A stretch of 64,000 bases of DNA from Azoarcus sp. KH32C (GCF_000349945.1 NC_020516.1:4774001-4838000), one strand, 5' to 3'; counted from the first letter of the stretch, positions 17,488 through 26,132 are shown. Program-made: numbers and translations. The notes: generated by a model not told the origin, from the letters alone.

Positions 17488-18259
17488 ACGCTCCTTCCGG
17501 GTGCAGCCGCCGCCATAGCTCCGGCATCGCCTCGGCGGCCTTCATGCGAATGCGGTGCGTCACGAGGCGGCTGACCTCCGTTTCACCGGGATTGATCTCC
17601 ACGCTCGGCACGCCGACCTGGTCGGCCCACCAGATCGGGCCGGAAATGTAGGGGAAAACGCTCGTCGTGCCGATCGACACGACGAGATCGACGCCATCGT
17701 CGAGCAGCGCCTGGAGCCGGTTGAGACCGGCATCCGGCAGCATCTCGCCGAAGAGCACGACGTCCGGCCGGATCAACCCGCCGCAGGACGGACAGGCCGG
17801 CGGAATCTCGAGGCCGGCGTAGTCGGTCACAGTGCGCGCATGATGGCATTCGATGCAGCGCAGCCGGTGCACCGTGCCGTGGATCTCGATCAGGTTGTTC
17901 GATCCGGCGTCGCGATGCAGGCCGTCAACGTTCTGCGTCAGCACCCACACCCCGGGATTCTCGTGTTCGAGCGCGGCGATGATGCGATGCGCGATGTTCG
18001 GCTGCGCGCCTCGGCAGTTGGCCTCGATCTGGGCGATGTATTTCCACGTGATGTCGGGCCGGCGGTACATCATTTCGCCCGACAAGGCCTCCTCGATCGT
18101 GAGGCCGTCCTCGGTGAGGCGCTCGTGGTACAGGCCGCCGATGCCGCGGTAGGTCGGCAGGCCCGAATCGGCGGAGATGCCGGCGCCGGTGATGAAGAGG
18201 ATGCGGTCGGAGTCGTCGATCAGTTGTGCGACGGTGTCGAGGGTTTCGGCGTTATTCAC
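17477..18259 (-). CDS. Sir2-type NAD-dependent protein deacylase
   Basis: A 260-residue sirtuin that removes acyl groups from lysines using NAD. Motifs in order are G-A-G-I-S-A-D-S-G-L-P-T-Y-R-G, T-Q-N-V-D-G-L-H, the catalytic His in I-H-G-T-V, and two zinc-binding C-x2-C pairs (C-I-E-C, C-P-S-C). I start at GTG 18259, which overlaps the TGA of the molybdoenzyme gene (GTGA) and removes an unconserved N-terminal extension. Translational coupling with that oxidoreductase is therefore likely. Tyr/Arg specificity residues for desuccinylation are not clear by eye. Confidence 0.9.
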   Translation of the reverse strand: MNNAETLDTVAQLIDDSDRILFITGAGISADSGLPTYRGIGGLYHERLTEDGLTIEEALSGEMMYRRPDITWKYIAQIEANCRGAQPNIAHRIIAALEHENPGVWVLTQNVDGLHRDAGSNNLIEIHGTVHRLRCIECHHARTVTDYAGLEIPPACPSCGGLIRPDVVLFGEMLPDAGLNRLQALLDDGVDLVVSIGTTSVFPYISGPIWWADQVGVPSVEINPGETEVSRLVTHRIRMKAAEAMPELWRRLHPEGAWEA

Positions 18260-20337
18260 GGCTGTACTCCTTCGACCTCGACCAGGCAATCGTAGAAGGT
18301 CGGTCCGCCGCCGATGTCGGTCAGGGCCGGCGACGTGACGGCGTTGGCGTTTTCGCCGTCACCCGAAAGCTTACGCCACCAGACCGACGGACACACGACG
18401 AGTCCCAGGCGCACGCGATCGGTGACGACCGCCCGAGCGTGGAAGGCGCCGCGGTCGTTGTAGATGCGCAGCCGGTCGCCTGCCGCGATGCCGCGGCGGG
18501 CGGCGTCGTCCGGATGGATCTCCAGCTTCGGGCTGCCTTCCTGTTCGAGGAAGCGCGGCAGGTTCGCGAAGCTGGTGTTGAGGAAGTTGCGCGCGGGCGG
18601 CGAGATCATCGCGAGCGGATAGCGCGCGGCGAGCTCCGGATTGCTGACCGGGGACTCATGCGGCGGCACCCAGCGCGGCAGCGGGTCGAAGCCCTGGGCG
18701 GCGAGGCTCCCGGAATAGAACTCGCACTTGCCGGACGGCGTCAGGAAATCGCCGTGCGCGAAGGGCGTGAAGGGCCGCGGCAGGTTGAGCCGCGCCCAGC
18801 CGCGCGCGGCGAGCGTTTCCGGATCGACGCCGAGCGCGCGCAGGTCGCGGCGCTTGAAGGCCTGCGCGGCGATCTCGTCGTCGGACTCGAACAGCGGCGC
18901 ATCGGTGAAGCCCAGCCGCGCCGCGAGCAGGCGGAACACCTCGCTGTTCGGCTTCGCTTCGCCGAGCGGCGCGATCGCCGGCTCATTCGTCAGCGCGTAG
19001 AGATGGCCGTAGGACTTGTGCACGTCCCGATGTTCGAGCTGACTCGTCGCCGGCAGCAGGATGTCGGCGTAGTCGGCCGTATCGGTCTGAAAGAGCTCGT
19101 GCACTACGCAGAAGAGATCCTCCCGCGCGAAGCCTTCGCGCACGCGCGCCCCGTTCGGCGCGACCGCGACCGGGTTCGAGTTGTAGACGTAGAGCGCGCG
19201 GATCGGCGGATCGTTGGCAGTCAGCAGATCCTCGCCGATCGTCGACATGTTGATCGTGCGGGTCGGGCGCGCGTGATGCGCGGTGTAGAGATCGGGGCGT
19301 TCGAGGGCTTGCTGGTCGACGGGGAAGTTGCCCGAGGTGGACAGCAGCGCCCCGCCCGCCGGATGGCGCCACGCACCGATGAGTGCCGGCAGGCACGCGA
19401 TGTTGCGCACCGCCATGCCGCCGCCGGCGCAGCGGTTGAGGCCGTAGTTGAGGCGGATCGCCGCCGGCTTCACGCTGCCGTATTCGCGCGCGAGATCGCG
19501 GATCGTCTCCGCCGGCAGGCCGGTGAGTGGCGACGCCCACTCCGGCGTACAGGTGCGAACGCGCTCGGCGAGGGCGTCAAAGCCGAGCGTGTGGGCGTCG
19601 ATGTAGTCGCGGTCGATGAGCCCGTCGGCGATCAGCACCTGCATCATCGCCAGCGCGAGCGCGCCGTCGGTGCCCGGCCAGGGCGCGAGGTGCAGGTCGC
19701 ACTTCTCGGCGGTCTGCGAGCGCCACGGATCAATGCACACGAGCTTCGCGCCGCGCCGTTTGGCTTCCAGGATGTAGCGCCAGCCGTGCAGGTTCGACAC
19801 GATCGGGTTGCCGCCCCAGATCAGGATCAGCTTCGCATCGACGATCGCCTCCGGATCCATGCCGACCGAGGCGCCGATCGTCGCCTTCCAGCCCGCGGCA
19901 CCCGCCGACGCACAGATCGTGCGGTCGAGCAAGGAGGCGCCGAGCCGATGGAAGAAGCGGCAGTCCATGCTGCTACCCTGCACGAGGCCCATCGTGCCGG
20001 CGTAGCTGTAGGGCAGGATCGCGAGGGGGTCGTCGGCGGCGATGTCGCGGAACTTTGCCGCGATGGTGTCGAGCGCCTCGTCCCAGGAAATGCGCTCGAA
20101 GCGCCCCTCGCCCTTCCTGCCGACGCGTTTCATCGGGTACTGCAGGCGCTGCGGGGAATACACGCGGTCGAGGTAATGCGCGACCTTCGTGCACAACGCG
20201 CCGTTCGTGAAGGGCAGGTCGTCCGCGCCGCGGACCTTCACTGCGCGGCCATTCTCGACCGTGATCTCCATCGCGCAGGTGTCCGGGCAATCGTGGGGGC
20301 AGGCCGCGCGGATAACTTTGGGAGTGGGAGCGTTCAT
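18256..20337 (-). CDS. Molybdopterin (bis-MGD) oxidoreductase with 4Fe-4S cluster
   Basis: A 693-residue member of the DMSO reductase/formate dehydrogenase superfamily. The N-terminal Fe-S motif uses Cys13, Cys17, Cys21 and Cys49. Typical bis-MGD motifs follow: W-D-E-A-L, I-L-I-W-G-G-N-P, and a C-terminal molybdopterin dinucleotide-binding domain with H-P-D-D-A-A-R-R-G-I. The sequence T-I-C-A-S-A aligns in position with the Mo-ligand Cys region of NapA, so Cys ligation of the metal is plausible. There is no Tat signal peptide, so it acts in the cytoplasm. The substrate is unknown. It is first in an apparent two-gene operon with the sirtuin. Confidence 0.88.
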   Translation of the reverse strand: MNAPTPKVIRAACPHDCPDTCAMEITVENGRAVKVRGADDLPFTNGALCTKVAHYLDRVYSPQRLQYPMKRVGRKGEGRFERISWDEALDTIAAKFRDIAADDPLAILPYSYAGTMGLVQGSSMDCRFFHRLGASLLDRTICASAGAAGWKATIGASVGMDPEAIVDAKLILIWGGNPIVSNLHGWRYILEAKRRGAKLVCIDPWRSQTAEKCDLHLAPWPGTDGALALAMMQVLIADGLIDRDYIDAHTLGFDALAERVRTCTPEWASPLTGLPAETIRDLAREYGSVKPAAIRLNYGLNRCAGGGMAVRNIACLPALIGAWRHPAGGALLSTSGNFPVDQQALERPDLYTAHHARPTRTINMSTIGEDLLTANDPPIRALYVYNSNPVAVAPNGARVREGFAREDLFCVVHELFQTDTADYADILLPATSQLEHRDVHKSYGHLYALTNEPAIAPLGEAKPNSEVFRLLAARLGFTDAPLFESDDEIAAQAFKRRDLRALGVDPETLAARGWARLNLPRPFTPFAHGDFLTPSGKCEFYSGSLAAQGFDPLPRWVPPHESPVSNPELAARYPLAMISPPARNFLNTSFANLPRFLEQEGSPKLEIHPDDAARRGIAAGDRLRIYNDRGAFHARAVVTDRVRLGLVVCPSVWWRKLSGDGENANAVTSPALTDIGGGPTFYDCLVEVEGVQP

Positions 20338-20365
20338 GGTCGTACCTGCCAGGGGTTACTACCGG

Positions 20366-20393
20366 CCGCAAGCTGCGCGGTCGCGCAGTGCGG
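20366..20393 (-). other. Hairpin downstream of the coiled-coil protein gene
   Basis: CTGCGC pairs with GCGCAG around GGTC, extended by CCGC and GCGG after small internal mismatches. It lies just after the stop at 20409 on the minus strand. There is no U-tract, so it is a possible 3'-end structure rather than a clear intrinsic terminator. Confidence 0.35.
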
Positions 20394-20408
20394 CAACGAA
20401 GGCGACGC

Positions 20409-21032
20409 TCAGCGCGCGGCCGAGCGGCCGGACTTCAGTTCGATGAAACGGGCCCGGTCGGCCTCGAAGCGGGCGCGCAACGCGTCGATTTCGATCCGCT
20501 TGGAGGCGAAGATCGTGTCGTAGGACGCGAGTTCCTTGTCGATCGCCTTGATTGCGTTATCGAGGTCACGAGGCAAGGGCTTGCCTTTGTAGAATTCCGC
20601 GTCCTTCTGCAGACGCTCACGGCGCGCGCGCAGTTCCGTCTGGTGCTCACGCGTGGATTCGATCCCGCGCTCGATCTCGCCGATCTCGCGATCGCGGCGG
20701 CGGTCGATCTCCTCGACGCTCGTGTACGAGCTGAGCAGCGCGTCGTCAAGGCGGCGCTGCTTGACCTGTGCCTGCTCGTCGGCCTTGCGCTTTTCCTCGT
20801 CGGCCTTGCGGCGCGCGATTTCCTCGCGCGTGAGCGGTGCCGACACCTGGCGCCTGACCGTCCCGTCGTTGCCCATCTCACGATAGGACTGGCCGTAGCA
20901 GGCCGCCGGCAGGATGTCCCCGCAGACGCGCCGGCCACCGTCGTCGCAGCAGTAGATCGCCGCGGAGGCGGCTCCGCTGGCGAGCAGGAGGACAGCCACG
21001 ATCAGCGCATCAAGCTTGCGTTGCAATCCCAT
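20409..21032 (-). CDS. Secreted coiled-coil protein, DUF4124-like N-terminus
   Basis: A 207-residue exported protein of unknown function. The signal peptide (residues 1-24) ends A-S-A, followed by A-I-Y-C-C-D-D-G-G-R-R-V-C-G-D. That cysteine-bearing stretch looks like a DUF4124 segment. From about residue 70 onward the protein is highly charged and heptad-like, rich in Arg, Glu and Lys (R-R-K-A-D-E-E-K-R), predicting a long coiled coil. I choose ATG 21032 because the signal peptide then starts properly. It overlaps the 3' end of pyrE by 23 bases on the same strand, suggesting co-transcription. Confidence 0.75.
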   Translation of the reverse strand: MGLQRKLDALIVAVLLLASGAASAAIYCCDDGGRRVCGDILPAACYGQSYREMGNDGTVRRQVSAPLTREEIARRKADEEKRKADEQAQVKQRRLDDALLSSYTSVEEIDRRRDREIGEIERGIESTREHQTELRARRERLQKDAEFYKGKPLPRDLDNAIKAIDKELASYDTIFASKRIEIDALRARFEADRARFIELKSGRSAAR

Positions 21033-21657
21033 AGGTATCCCGATAAGCACGCACGGCATCGAGGTTCGCCGCGAGTTGCGGGCTGTCGCCCAGGTAGCCG
21101 ATCAGATCGTCCAGCGTTGCCACGGCGATCACCGGCATGTTGTAGGTCTCGCGCACTTCCTGCACGGCCGACTGCACGCACTTGCCGCGCTCCATGCGGT
21201 CGAGGGCGATCACGACGCCCGCCGGTTCCGCACCCGTGGCGCGGATCATCTCGACGGATTCGCGTACCGAGGTGCCGGCGGAGATCACGTCGTCGAGGAT
21301 CAGCACGCGGCCGGCCAGCGGCGCACCGACGAGCGTGCCGCCTTCGCCGTGGTCCTTCGCTTCCTTGCGGTTGAAGGCGAAGGGCATGTTCACGCCGGAT
21401 TCGGCGAGGCGGATCGCGACGCCGGCGACCAGCGGGATGCCCTTGTAGGCCGGCCCGAACAGCATGTCGCAGGGCACGCCCGCGGCCATAATCGCGCGCG
21501 CGTAGAAGCCGCAGAGCTCGCGGAAGGAAGTGCCGTCGTTGAACAGCCCGGCGTTGAAGAAATACGGCGAATTGCGGCCCGCCTTGGTCACGAAGGAACC
21601 GAAGCGCAGCACGCCCTTGTCGCAGGCCAATGCGATGAAATCCCGGCTAAAATCCAC
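21010..21657 (-). CDS. pyrE: Orotate phosphoribosyltransferase
   Basis: Converts orotate and PRPP to OMP in pyrimidine synthesis (215 residues). The PRPP-binding motif V-L-I-L-D-D-V-I-S-A-G-T-S is near residue 120 and the flexible-loop K-E-A-K-D-H-G-E-G-G is present, both standard for PyrE. The start is a GTG at 21657; the N-terminus D-F-S-R-D-F-I matches the family. It is divergent from the exonuclease gene with a 33-base gap holding a GGGTTAACCC palindrome. No attenuator is visible in the short leader. Confidence 0.93.
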   Translation of the reverse strand: MDFSRDFIALACDKGVLRFGSFVTKAGRNSPYFFNAGLFNDGTSFRELCGFYARAIMAAGVPCDMLFGPAYKGIPLVAGVAIRLAESGVNMPFAFNRKEAKDHGEGGTLVGAPLAGRVLILDDVISAGTSVRESVEMIRATGAEPAGVVIALDRMERGKCVQSAVQEVRETYNMPVIAVATLDDLIGYLGDSPQLAANLDAVRAYRDTYGIATQA

Positions 21658-21675
21658 GTCCTTGCATCCGATCTT

Positions 21676-21685
21676 GGGTTAACCC
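21676..21685. promoter_or_regulatory. Palindrome in the pyrE/exonuclease intergenic gap
   Basis: GGGTTAACCC is a perfect 10-base palindrome centred between two divergent genes only 33 bases apart. Position and symmetry would suit a repressor or a shared promoter element, but a 10-base palindrome can occur by chance. Confidence 0.3.
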
Positions 21686-21690
21686 GCCGC

Positions 21691-22482
21691 ATGTTACGCG
21701 TCATCACCCTCAACCTCAACGGCATCCGCTCGGCCGCCAGCAAAGGCTTTTACGACTGGCTCGCTGCGCAGGACGCCGACGTCGTGTGCCTGCAGGAACT
21801 GAAGGCGCAACACCCCGACCTGACCGACGTCATGCGCGCGCCGGGCGACTTCGCCGGCTACTTCCACCCCGCCGAGAAGAAGGGCTACAGCGGCGTCGGG
21901 CTATACACGCGGCGCACGCCGGACCGCGTCGTCGAGGGGCTGGGCATCGCCGACATCGACGCCGAGGGGCGCTTCCTGCAGCTCGATTTCGGGCCGCTGT
22001 CGATTGTGTCGCTGTACCTGCCGTCGGGCTCGAGCTCGGAGGAGCGGCTGCAGATCAAGTTCGGCTTCATGGAGCGCTTCCTGCCCCACATGGCGGCGCT
22101 GCGTGCGAGCGGACGCGAGGTGATCGTGTGCGGCGACTGGAACATCGCGCACAAGGAAGTCGACCTCAAGAACTGGAAGTCGAACCAGAAGAACTCGGGT
22201 TTCCTGCCCGAGGAGCGCGCCTGGCTCACACGCGTGATCGACGAACAGGGCTGGGTGGACGTCTATCGCCGCCTCCACCCGGACACGACCGACGCGTGCT
22301 ACACGTGGTGGTCCAACCGCGGGCAGGCCTGGGCGAAGAACGTCGGCTGGCGCCTCGATTACCAGATCGCGACACCGGGCGTCGCGCACACCGCACGCGA
22401 GGCGTCGATCTACAAGGACCAGCGCTTCTCCGACCACGCGCCGCTCATCGTCGATTACGACTACGCTCACGCCGGCGCCTGA
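21691..22482 (+). CDS. xth: Exodeoxyribonuclease III / AP endonuclease
   Basis: A 263-residue Mg-dependent endonuclease/exonuclease/phosphatase-fold enzyme for abasic-site repair. It has N-L-N-G-I-R near the start, the catalytic Glu in C-L-Q-E-L-K, G-D-W-N-I-A-H, W-R-L-D-Y, and the final S-D-H-A-P-L. It resembles the ExoA/XthA group. The ATG at 21691 places the first strand L-R-V-I-T-L-N-L directly at the N-terminus; the frame upstream is open but antisense to pyrE. Two more DNA-repair genes follow 117 bases downstream, so this may be a loose repair neighbourhood. Confidence 0.93.
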   Translation: MLRVITLNLNGIRSAASKGFYDWLAAQDADVVCLQELKAQHPDLTDVMRAPGDFAGYFHPAEKKGYSGVGLYTRRTPDRVVEGLGIADIDAEGRFLQLDFGPLSIVSLYLPSGSSSEERLQIKFGFMERFLPHMAALRASGREVIVCGDWNIAHKEVDLKNWKSNQKNSGFLPEERAWLTRVIDEQGWVDVYRRLHPDTTDACYTWWSNRGQAWAKNVGWRLDYQIATPGVAHTAREASIYKDQRFSDHAPLIVDYDYAHAGA

Positions 22483-22599
22483 TCCGGTAGGCGCAACCCG
22501 AGATGCTCCCCGGCTGTCGAATTCGAGAGCAAGAGCCGGAGTGCGCCCGTCCCCCTCGGTCGATACAGTGGAATCGACACACGGGCGCAAGGAGCGGAC

Positions 22600-23679
22600 A
22601 TGGACAACGGTAAGGCATTGCAGGCAGCCGCGATCGAAGGCGATCCGCGCTGGTCGGCCGTCGTGGGCCGCGCGGCGGATGCCGACGGAAGCTTCGTCTA
22701 TGCGGTGAAGACGACCGGCGTGTACTGCCGGCCGAGCTGCGCGTCGCGGCGGGCGCGCCCCGAGAACGTCGCGTTCTTCGCGACACCAGCCGAGGCCGAG
22801 CGGGCGGGATTTCGCGCGTGCCGGCGCTGCCGACCGGACGAGGCCTTGGCGCCGGCCGCTCAGCAGTCAGCCCGCATCGTCGAACTGTGCCGACTGATCG
22901 AGACCGCGGAGCACATCCCCAGCCTCTCCGAGCTCGCCGCGCACAGCGGCCTGAGCCCCTACCACCTGCATCGCGAGTTCAAGCGCGTCACGGGCCTCAC
23001 GCCGCGCGCCTACGCGACGGCGCATCGCGCAAGACGTGTCCGCCGTGAGCTGAGGCGCAGCGACAGCGTCACGGATGCGATCTACGAGGCGGGCTACGGG
23101 TCGAACGGCCGCTTCTATGCAGAATCGGACGCCGTCCTCGGCATGACGCCGGCTGCCTACCGCAAGGGGGGCACGGATACGGAGATCCGCTTCGCCGTCG
23201 GCGACTGCTCGCTCGGGGCGATCCTCGTCGCCCAAAGCGAGCGCGGCATCTGCGCGATCCTGCTCGGCGATGATCCGCAGGCGCTCGTCGACGACCTGCA
23301 AACGCGCTTCCCGGCGGCCCGGCTCGTCGCCGGGGATGCGGACTTCGACAGCCTCGTCGCGCAGGTCGTCGGTTTCGTCGAAGCGCCCGCGACCGGGCTC
23401 GAACTGCCGCTCGACATCCGCGGCACGGCCTTCCAGCAGCGCGTCTGGCAGGCGCTGCAGAAGATTCCGCCGGGCGAGCGGATCAGCTACACGGAACTCG
23501 CGCAGCGCATCGGCGCGCCCGCCGCGGTGCGCGCGGTCGCCGGCGCGTGCGCTGCGAATGCGATCGCGGTCGCAATCCCCTGTCATCGCGTGGTACGCAA
23601 CGACGGCGGTTTGGCGGGCTATCGCTGGGGCGTCGAGCGCAAGCGCAGCCTGCTCGAACGGGAGACTGAAGGACGATGA
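22600..23679 (+). CDS. ada: Ada: methylphosphotriester-sensing activator and O6-methylguanine methyltransferase
   Basis: A 359-residue bifunctional alkylation-response protein. The N-terminal zinc domain carries Cys43 and Cys47 (Y-C-R-P-S-C) and Cys74/Cys77 (C-R-R-C-R-P); the first of these accepts methyl groups from phosphotriesters. An AraC-type helix-turn-helix domain follows (about 90-185, with L-S-P-Y-H-L-H-R-E-F-K). The C-terminal methyltransferase domain ends with the acceptor Cys328 in I-P-C-H-R-V-V-R. Methylated Ada should activate its own operon. The stop overlaps the alkB start (ATGA). Confidence 0.95.
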   Translation: MDNGKALQAAAIEGDPRWSAVVGRAADADGSFVYAVKTTGVYCRPSCASRRARPENVAFFATPAEAERAGFRACRRCRPDEALAPAAQQSARIVELCRLIETAEHIPSLSELAAHSGLSPYHLHREFKRVTGLTPRAYATAHRARRVRRELRRSDSVTDAIYEAGYGSNGRFYAESDAVLGMTPAAYRKGGTDTEIRFAVGDCSLGAILVAQSERGICAILLGDDPQALVDDLQTRFPAARLVAGDADFDSLVAQVVGFVEAPATGLELPLDIRGTAFQQRVWQALQKIPPGERISYTELAQRIGAPAAVRAVAGACAANAIAVAIPCHRVVRNDGGLAGYRWGVERKRSLLERETEGR

Positions 23680-24326
23680 GCGGTGACCTGTTCCAGCTCG
23701 ACGACGAGGCGCCATGGCCCGAGCGGCTGGGGCCGGGAACGGTACATCTGCACGCTTTTGCGCGCGCCGAGGCGCCGGCCGTCCTTGCCGCCATCGCCGC
23801 GGTCGAGGGGCGCGCGCCCTTCCGCCACATGGTCACGCCAGGCGGATTCACGATGTCGGTGGCGATGACCAACTGCGGCGCGCAAGGCTGGGTCAGCGAT
23901 GCGAACGGCTACCGCTACTCGCCGGTCGATCCGCTAAGCGGCGAGCCTTGGCCGGCAATGCCGGCGATGCTGCAGGCGCTCGCGCGCGAAGCCGCGGCGC
24001 AGGCGGGATTTCCCGGCTTCGCGCCGGACGCCTGCCTGATCAACCGTTACGCGCCGGGCGCCCGGATGTCGCTGCACCAGGACCGCGACGAGCGCAATCT
24101 CGCCGCGCCGATCGTGTCGGTATCGCTGGGCCTGCCGGCGGTTTTCCTGCTCGGCGGCATGAGCCGGCGCGACCCGCAGCGGCGCATCCTGCTCGAGCAC
24201 GGCGACGCAATCGTGTGGGGCGGAGAGGATCGTCTGCGCTATCACGGGGTCCAACCGGTCAAGGACGGCCGCCATGGGCTGCTCGGCGCGCTGCGCATCA
24301 ATCTGACGTTCCGCTGCTCGGTTTGA
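23676..24326 (+). CDS. alkB: AlkB: Fe(II)/2-oxoglutarate DNA dealkylase
   Basis: A 216-residue oxidative demethylase for 1-methyladenine and 3-methylcytosine. The iron ligands are visible as H134-x-D136 (L-H-Q-D-R-D-E) and the later His in R-Y-H-G-V. The 2-oxoglutarate-binding R-I-N-L-T-F-R is near the C-terminus. The N-R-Y-A-P-G-A segment is typical of bacterial AlkB. It overlaps ada by four bases (ATGA), giving a classic ada-alkB adaptive-response operon. Confidence 0.95.
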   Translation: MSGDLFQLDDEAPWPERLGPGTVHLHAFARAEAPAVLAAIAAVEGRAPFRHMVTPGGFTMSVAMTNCGAQGWVSDANGYRYSPVDPLSGEPWPAMPAMLQALAREAAAQAGFPGFAPDACLINRYAPGARMSLHQDRDERNLAAPIVSVSLGLPAVFLLGGMSRRDPQRRILLEHGDAIVWGGEDRLRYHGVQPVKDGRHGLLGALRINLTFRCSV

Positions 24327-24392
24327 GCCCTGCGGGACGCCCGCCCTGCCCGCCGCCGGAGCTCCAGATCGCCGTTAACGGTGGATAGGTAT

Positions 24393-24421
24393 TTGCGTTC
24401 GAGCGGCGATGGGACTAGCCT
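24393..24421 (+). promoter_or_regulatory. Candidate promoter for the yqjD-type operon
   Basis: TTGCGT and TAGCCT are spaced by 17 bases, 55 bases before the ATG at 24476. Match to the sigma70 consensus is moderate. The gap separates the alkB stop from a new operon with a strong GGAGG ribosome site. Confidence 0.35.
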
Positions 24422-24475
24422 TTAGCGGGTGGCGCAATTTCGCGCTTGTCATGACAGCTAACGGAGGACTCAAAA

Positions 24476-24787
24476 ATGCCCAATGCAACCGAGGTATCGC
24501 GAGAAAAGCTGGTCGCTGATCTGAAGGTCATGATAAGCGACGCCGATGAACTGCTTCGCCTGACTGCCGGGCAGGCCGGCGAGAAGGTCAGCGAAGTCCG
24601 GGCGCGACTCGGGGAACGTCTGACCTCCGCACGCAGCCGGGTCGGCGAACTGGAAACGAGCGTGGTCGAGCAGACGAAGAAGGTCGCCAACGCCACCGAC
24701 GACTACGTGCATAAGAACCCCTGGCAATCGGTCGGGGTCGCGGCGGGCGTCGCCTTCCTGCTCGGCCTGCTCGCCGGGCGCCGCTGA
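24476..24787 (+). CDS. DUF883 (ElaB/YqjD) membrane-anchored protein
   Basis: A 103-residue protein with an amphipathic, charged N-terminal helix region. One C-terminal membrane segment has a Gly-rich face (G-V-A-A-G-V-A-F-L-L-G-L-L-A-G-R-R). E. coli YqjD and ElaB are tail-anchored proteins that bind ribosomes in stationary phase; the same role here is inference. The signature N-P-W-Q-S-V is present before the membrane segment. GGAGG at 24463-24467 defines the start. It is first in a three-gene set with YqjE- and YqjK-like proteins. Confidence 0.88.
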   Translation: MPNATEVSREKLVADLKVMISDADELLRLTAGQAGEKVSEVRARLGERLTSARSRVGELETSVVEQTKKVANATDDYVHKNPWQSVGVAAGVAFLLGLLAGRR

Positions 24788-25171
24788 GTGGCAGCGGACG
24801 AACCGGGCAAGGGACCGCTCGCGAGGGGTTTGCGCGGCTTCATCGACGGGCTGCTCGAAACCGCACAGACGCGGCTGGAACTGTTCGTCGTCGAGGCGCA
24901 GGAAGAAAAACTGCGCCTCGCGAGCCTGCTCTTCAACACGCTGCTCGCGGCGGTTTTCCTGGGCTTCGGCGTGGTATTCCTGGCGATCTTCCTGACCGTA
25001 CTGTTCTGGGACGGCTACCGCCTGGTCGCGCTCGGTGCCGGCACCGTGGTGCTGATCGTCTGCGGACTGCTCGCGGCGCGCAATGCCGCGAGTGATGCCC
25101 GCAGCAGCCTCTTCACCGCGACGCTCGGCGAACTCGCCCGCGACCGCGACGCGCTGCAGCCGCGAGAATGA
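24788..25171 (+). CDS. Phage-holin family protein (YqjE-like)
   Basis: A 127-residue inner-membrane protein with an N-terminal amphipathic helix (L-L-E-T-A-Q-T-R-L-E-L) and two strong membrane segments in the middle (about 40-65 and 72-95). It belongs to the YqjE/holin 3-6 superfamily. The GTG start at 24788 follows the stop of the preceding gene directly. The gene overlaps the next by four bases (ATGA). Function unknown; always found with YqjD-like proteins. Confidence 0.85.
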   Translation: MAADEPGKGPLARGLRGFIDGLLETAQTRLELFVVEAQEEKLRLASLLFNTLLAAVFLGFGVVFLAIFLTVLFWDGYRLVALGAGTVVLIVCGLLAARNAASDARSSLFTATLGELARDRDALQPRE

Positions 25172-25497
25172 ATCCCCAGGCGGTCGCGCACACCGTCGAG
25201 TTCGCGCTCCGAAAGCAGCGCTTGCAATTGCGCGCCGAACAACAGCGCGCCCAGCTGCTCCAAGGACTTGAAAGGGTCGAATCGGTCCTCGACCTCGTCG
25301 ATCGGGCACGCGAGGGCGTAGAAGGCCTCGGCCGCCGGGCCCCCCTGCTCACCGCCGGGGCCGTGCTGCTGATCGCGTTGAAGCCGCGCCTCGCGCTGCG
25401 GATCGTGCGGCGGGCGTGGATCGGATGGATGCTGTACCGGAAGATCGGGCGCGGCGTCGCGCCGCTGCTCGACATCCTCAAGCGCTTCGCGGTTTGA
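25168..25497 (+). CDS. YqjK-like protein
   Basis: A 109-residue basic protein. The N-terminal half is a charged helix (R-K-Q-R-L-Q-L-R-A-E-Q-Q-R). One membrane segment near residues 60-75 (L-L-T-A-G-A-V-L-L-I-A-L) is followed by a basic amphipathic tail. Its place after YqjD- and YqjE-type genes with an ATGA overlap identifies it as the YqjK component. No known biochemical function. Confidence 0.75.
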   Translation: MNPQAVAHTVEFALRKQRLQLRAEQQRAQLLQGLERVESVLDLVDRAREGVEGLGRRAPLLTAGAVLLIALKPRLALRIVRRAWIGWMLYRKIGRGVAPLLDILKRFAV

Positions 25498-25574
25498 CGC
25501 AGCCGCGCGCCCGAGCCCCACTATCGGGGCAGTCCGGTACAATGCCACTGCTAAACCAACGCGAGAGTTCCGCC

Positions 25575-26132
25575 ATGCAGGCCAATCTGGACGAAATCAT
25601 CCGCGCCCGCGAAGAAGCCGATTGCATCGCCGATGCCGCCGTCGTCGAAGCGGCCCTCGACCGCATGGCTGCGGACATCACGGCGCAACTCGCCGACCGG
25701 AATCCGCTGATCTACGTCGTGATGAATGGCGGCATGATCCTCGCCGGCCAGTTGCTGCCGCGCCTGCCCTTCCCGCTCGAAGTTGCCTACCTGCATGCGA
25801 CGCGCTACGGCCATGCGCTCAAGGGCGCGCACCTCGACTGGCGCATGCGGCCGACGCAGGACCTGCGCGGGCGCACGGTGCTGGTCCTCGACGACATCCT
25901 CGACGAGGGCCACACGCTGCTCGCGATCCTCGACTACCTGAAGAGCGACGGCGCGGCGGACGTTCGCTCGGCGGTGCTCACGCACAAGATTCACGACCGC
26001 AAGGCCTACCCTGGCATGCGTGCCGACTTCACGGGGCTCGAAGTCCCGGACCGCTTCGTGTTCGGTTGCGGGATGGACTACAAGGGCTATTGGCGTAATG
26101 CGCCGGGGATCTACGCGGTCAAGGGACTATAA
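25575..26132 (+). CDS. hpt: Hypoxanthine-guanine phosphoribosyltransferase
   Basis: Purine salvage enzyme making IMP or GMP from PRPP (185 residues). The PRPP loop V-L-V-L-D-D-I-L-D-E-G-H-T is diagnostic of HPRT-like enzymes, and V-M-N-G-G-M-I is the expected early loop. The late D-R-F-V-F-G-C-G-M-D-Y segment matches the family. I start at ATG 25575; the frame is open upstream but overlaps the yqjK-like gene. A GCCCC/GGGGC hairpin at 25515-25530 lies between the two genes, with no U-tract. Confidence 0.88.
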   Translation: MQANLDEIIRAREEADCIADAAVVEAALDRMAADITAQLADRNPLIYVVMNGGMILAGQLLPRLPFPLEVAYLHATRYGHALKGAHLDWRMRPTQDLRGRTVLVLDDILDEGHTLLAILDYLKSDGAADVRSAVLTHKIHDRKAYPGMRADFTGLEVPDRFVFGCGMDYKGYWRNAPGIYAVKGL

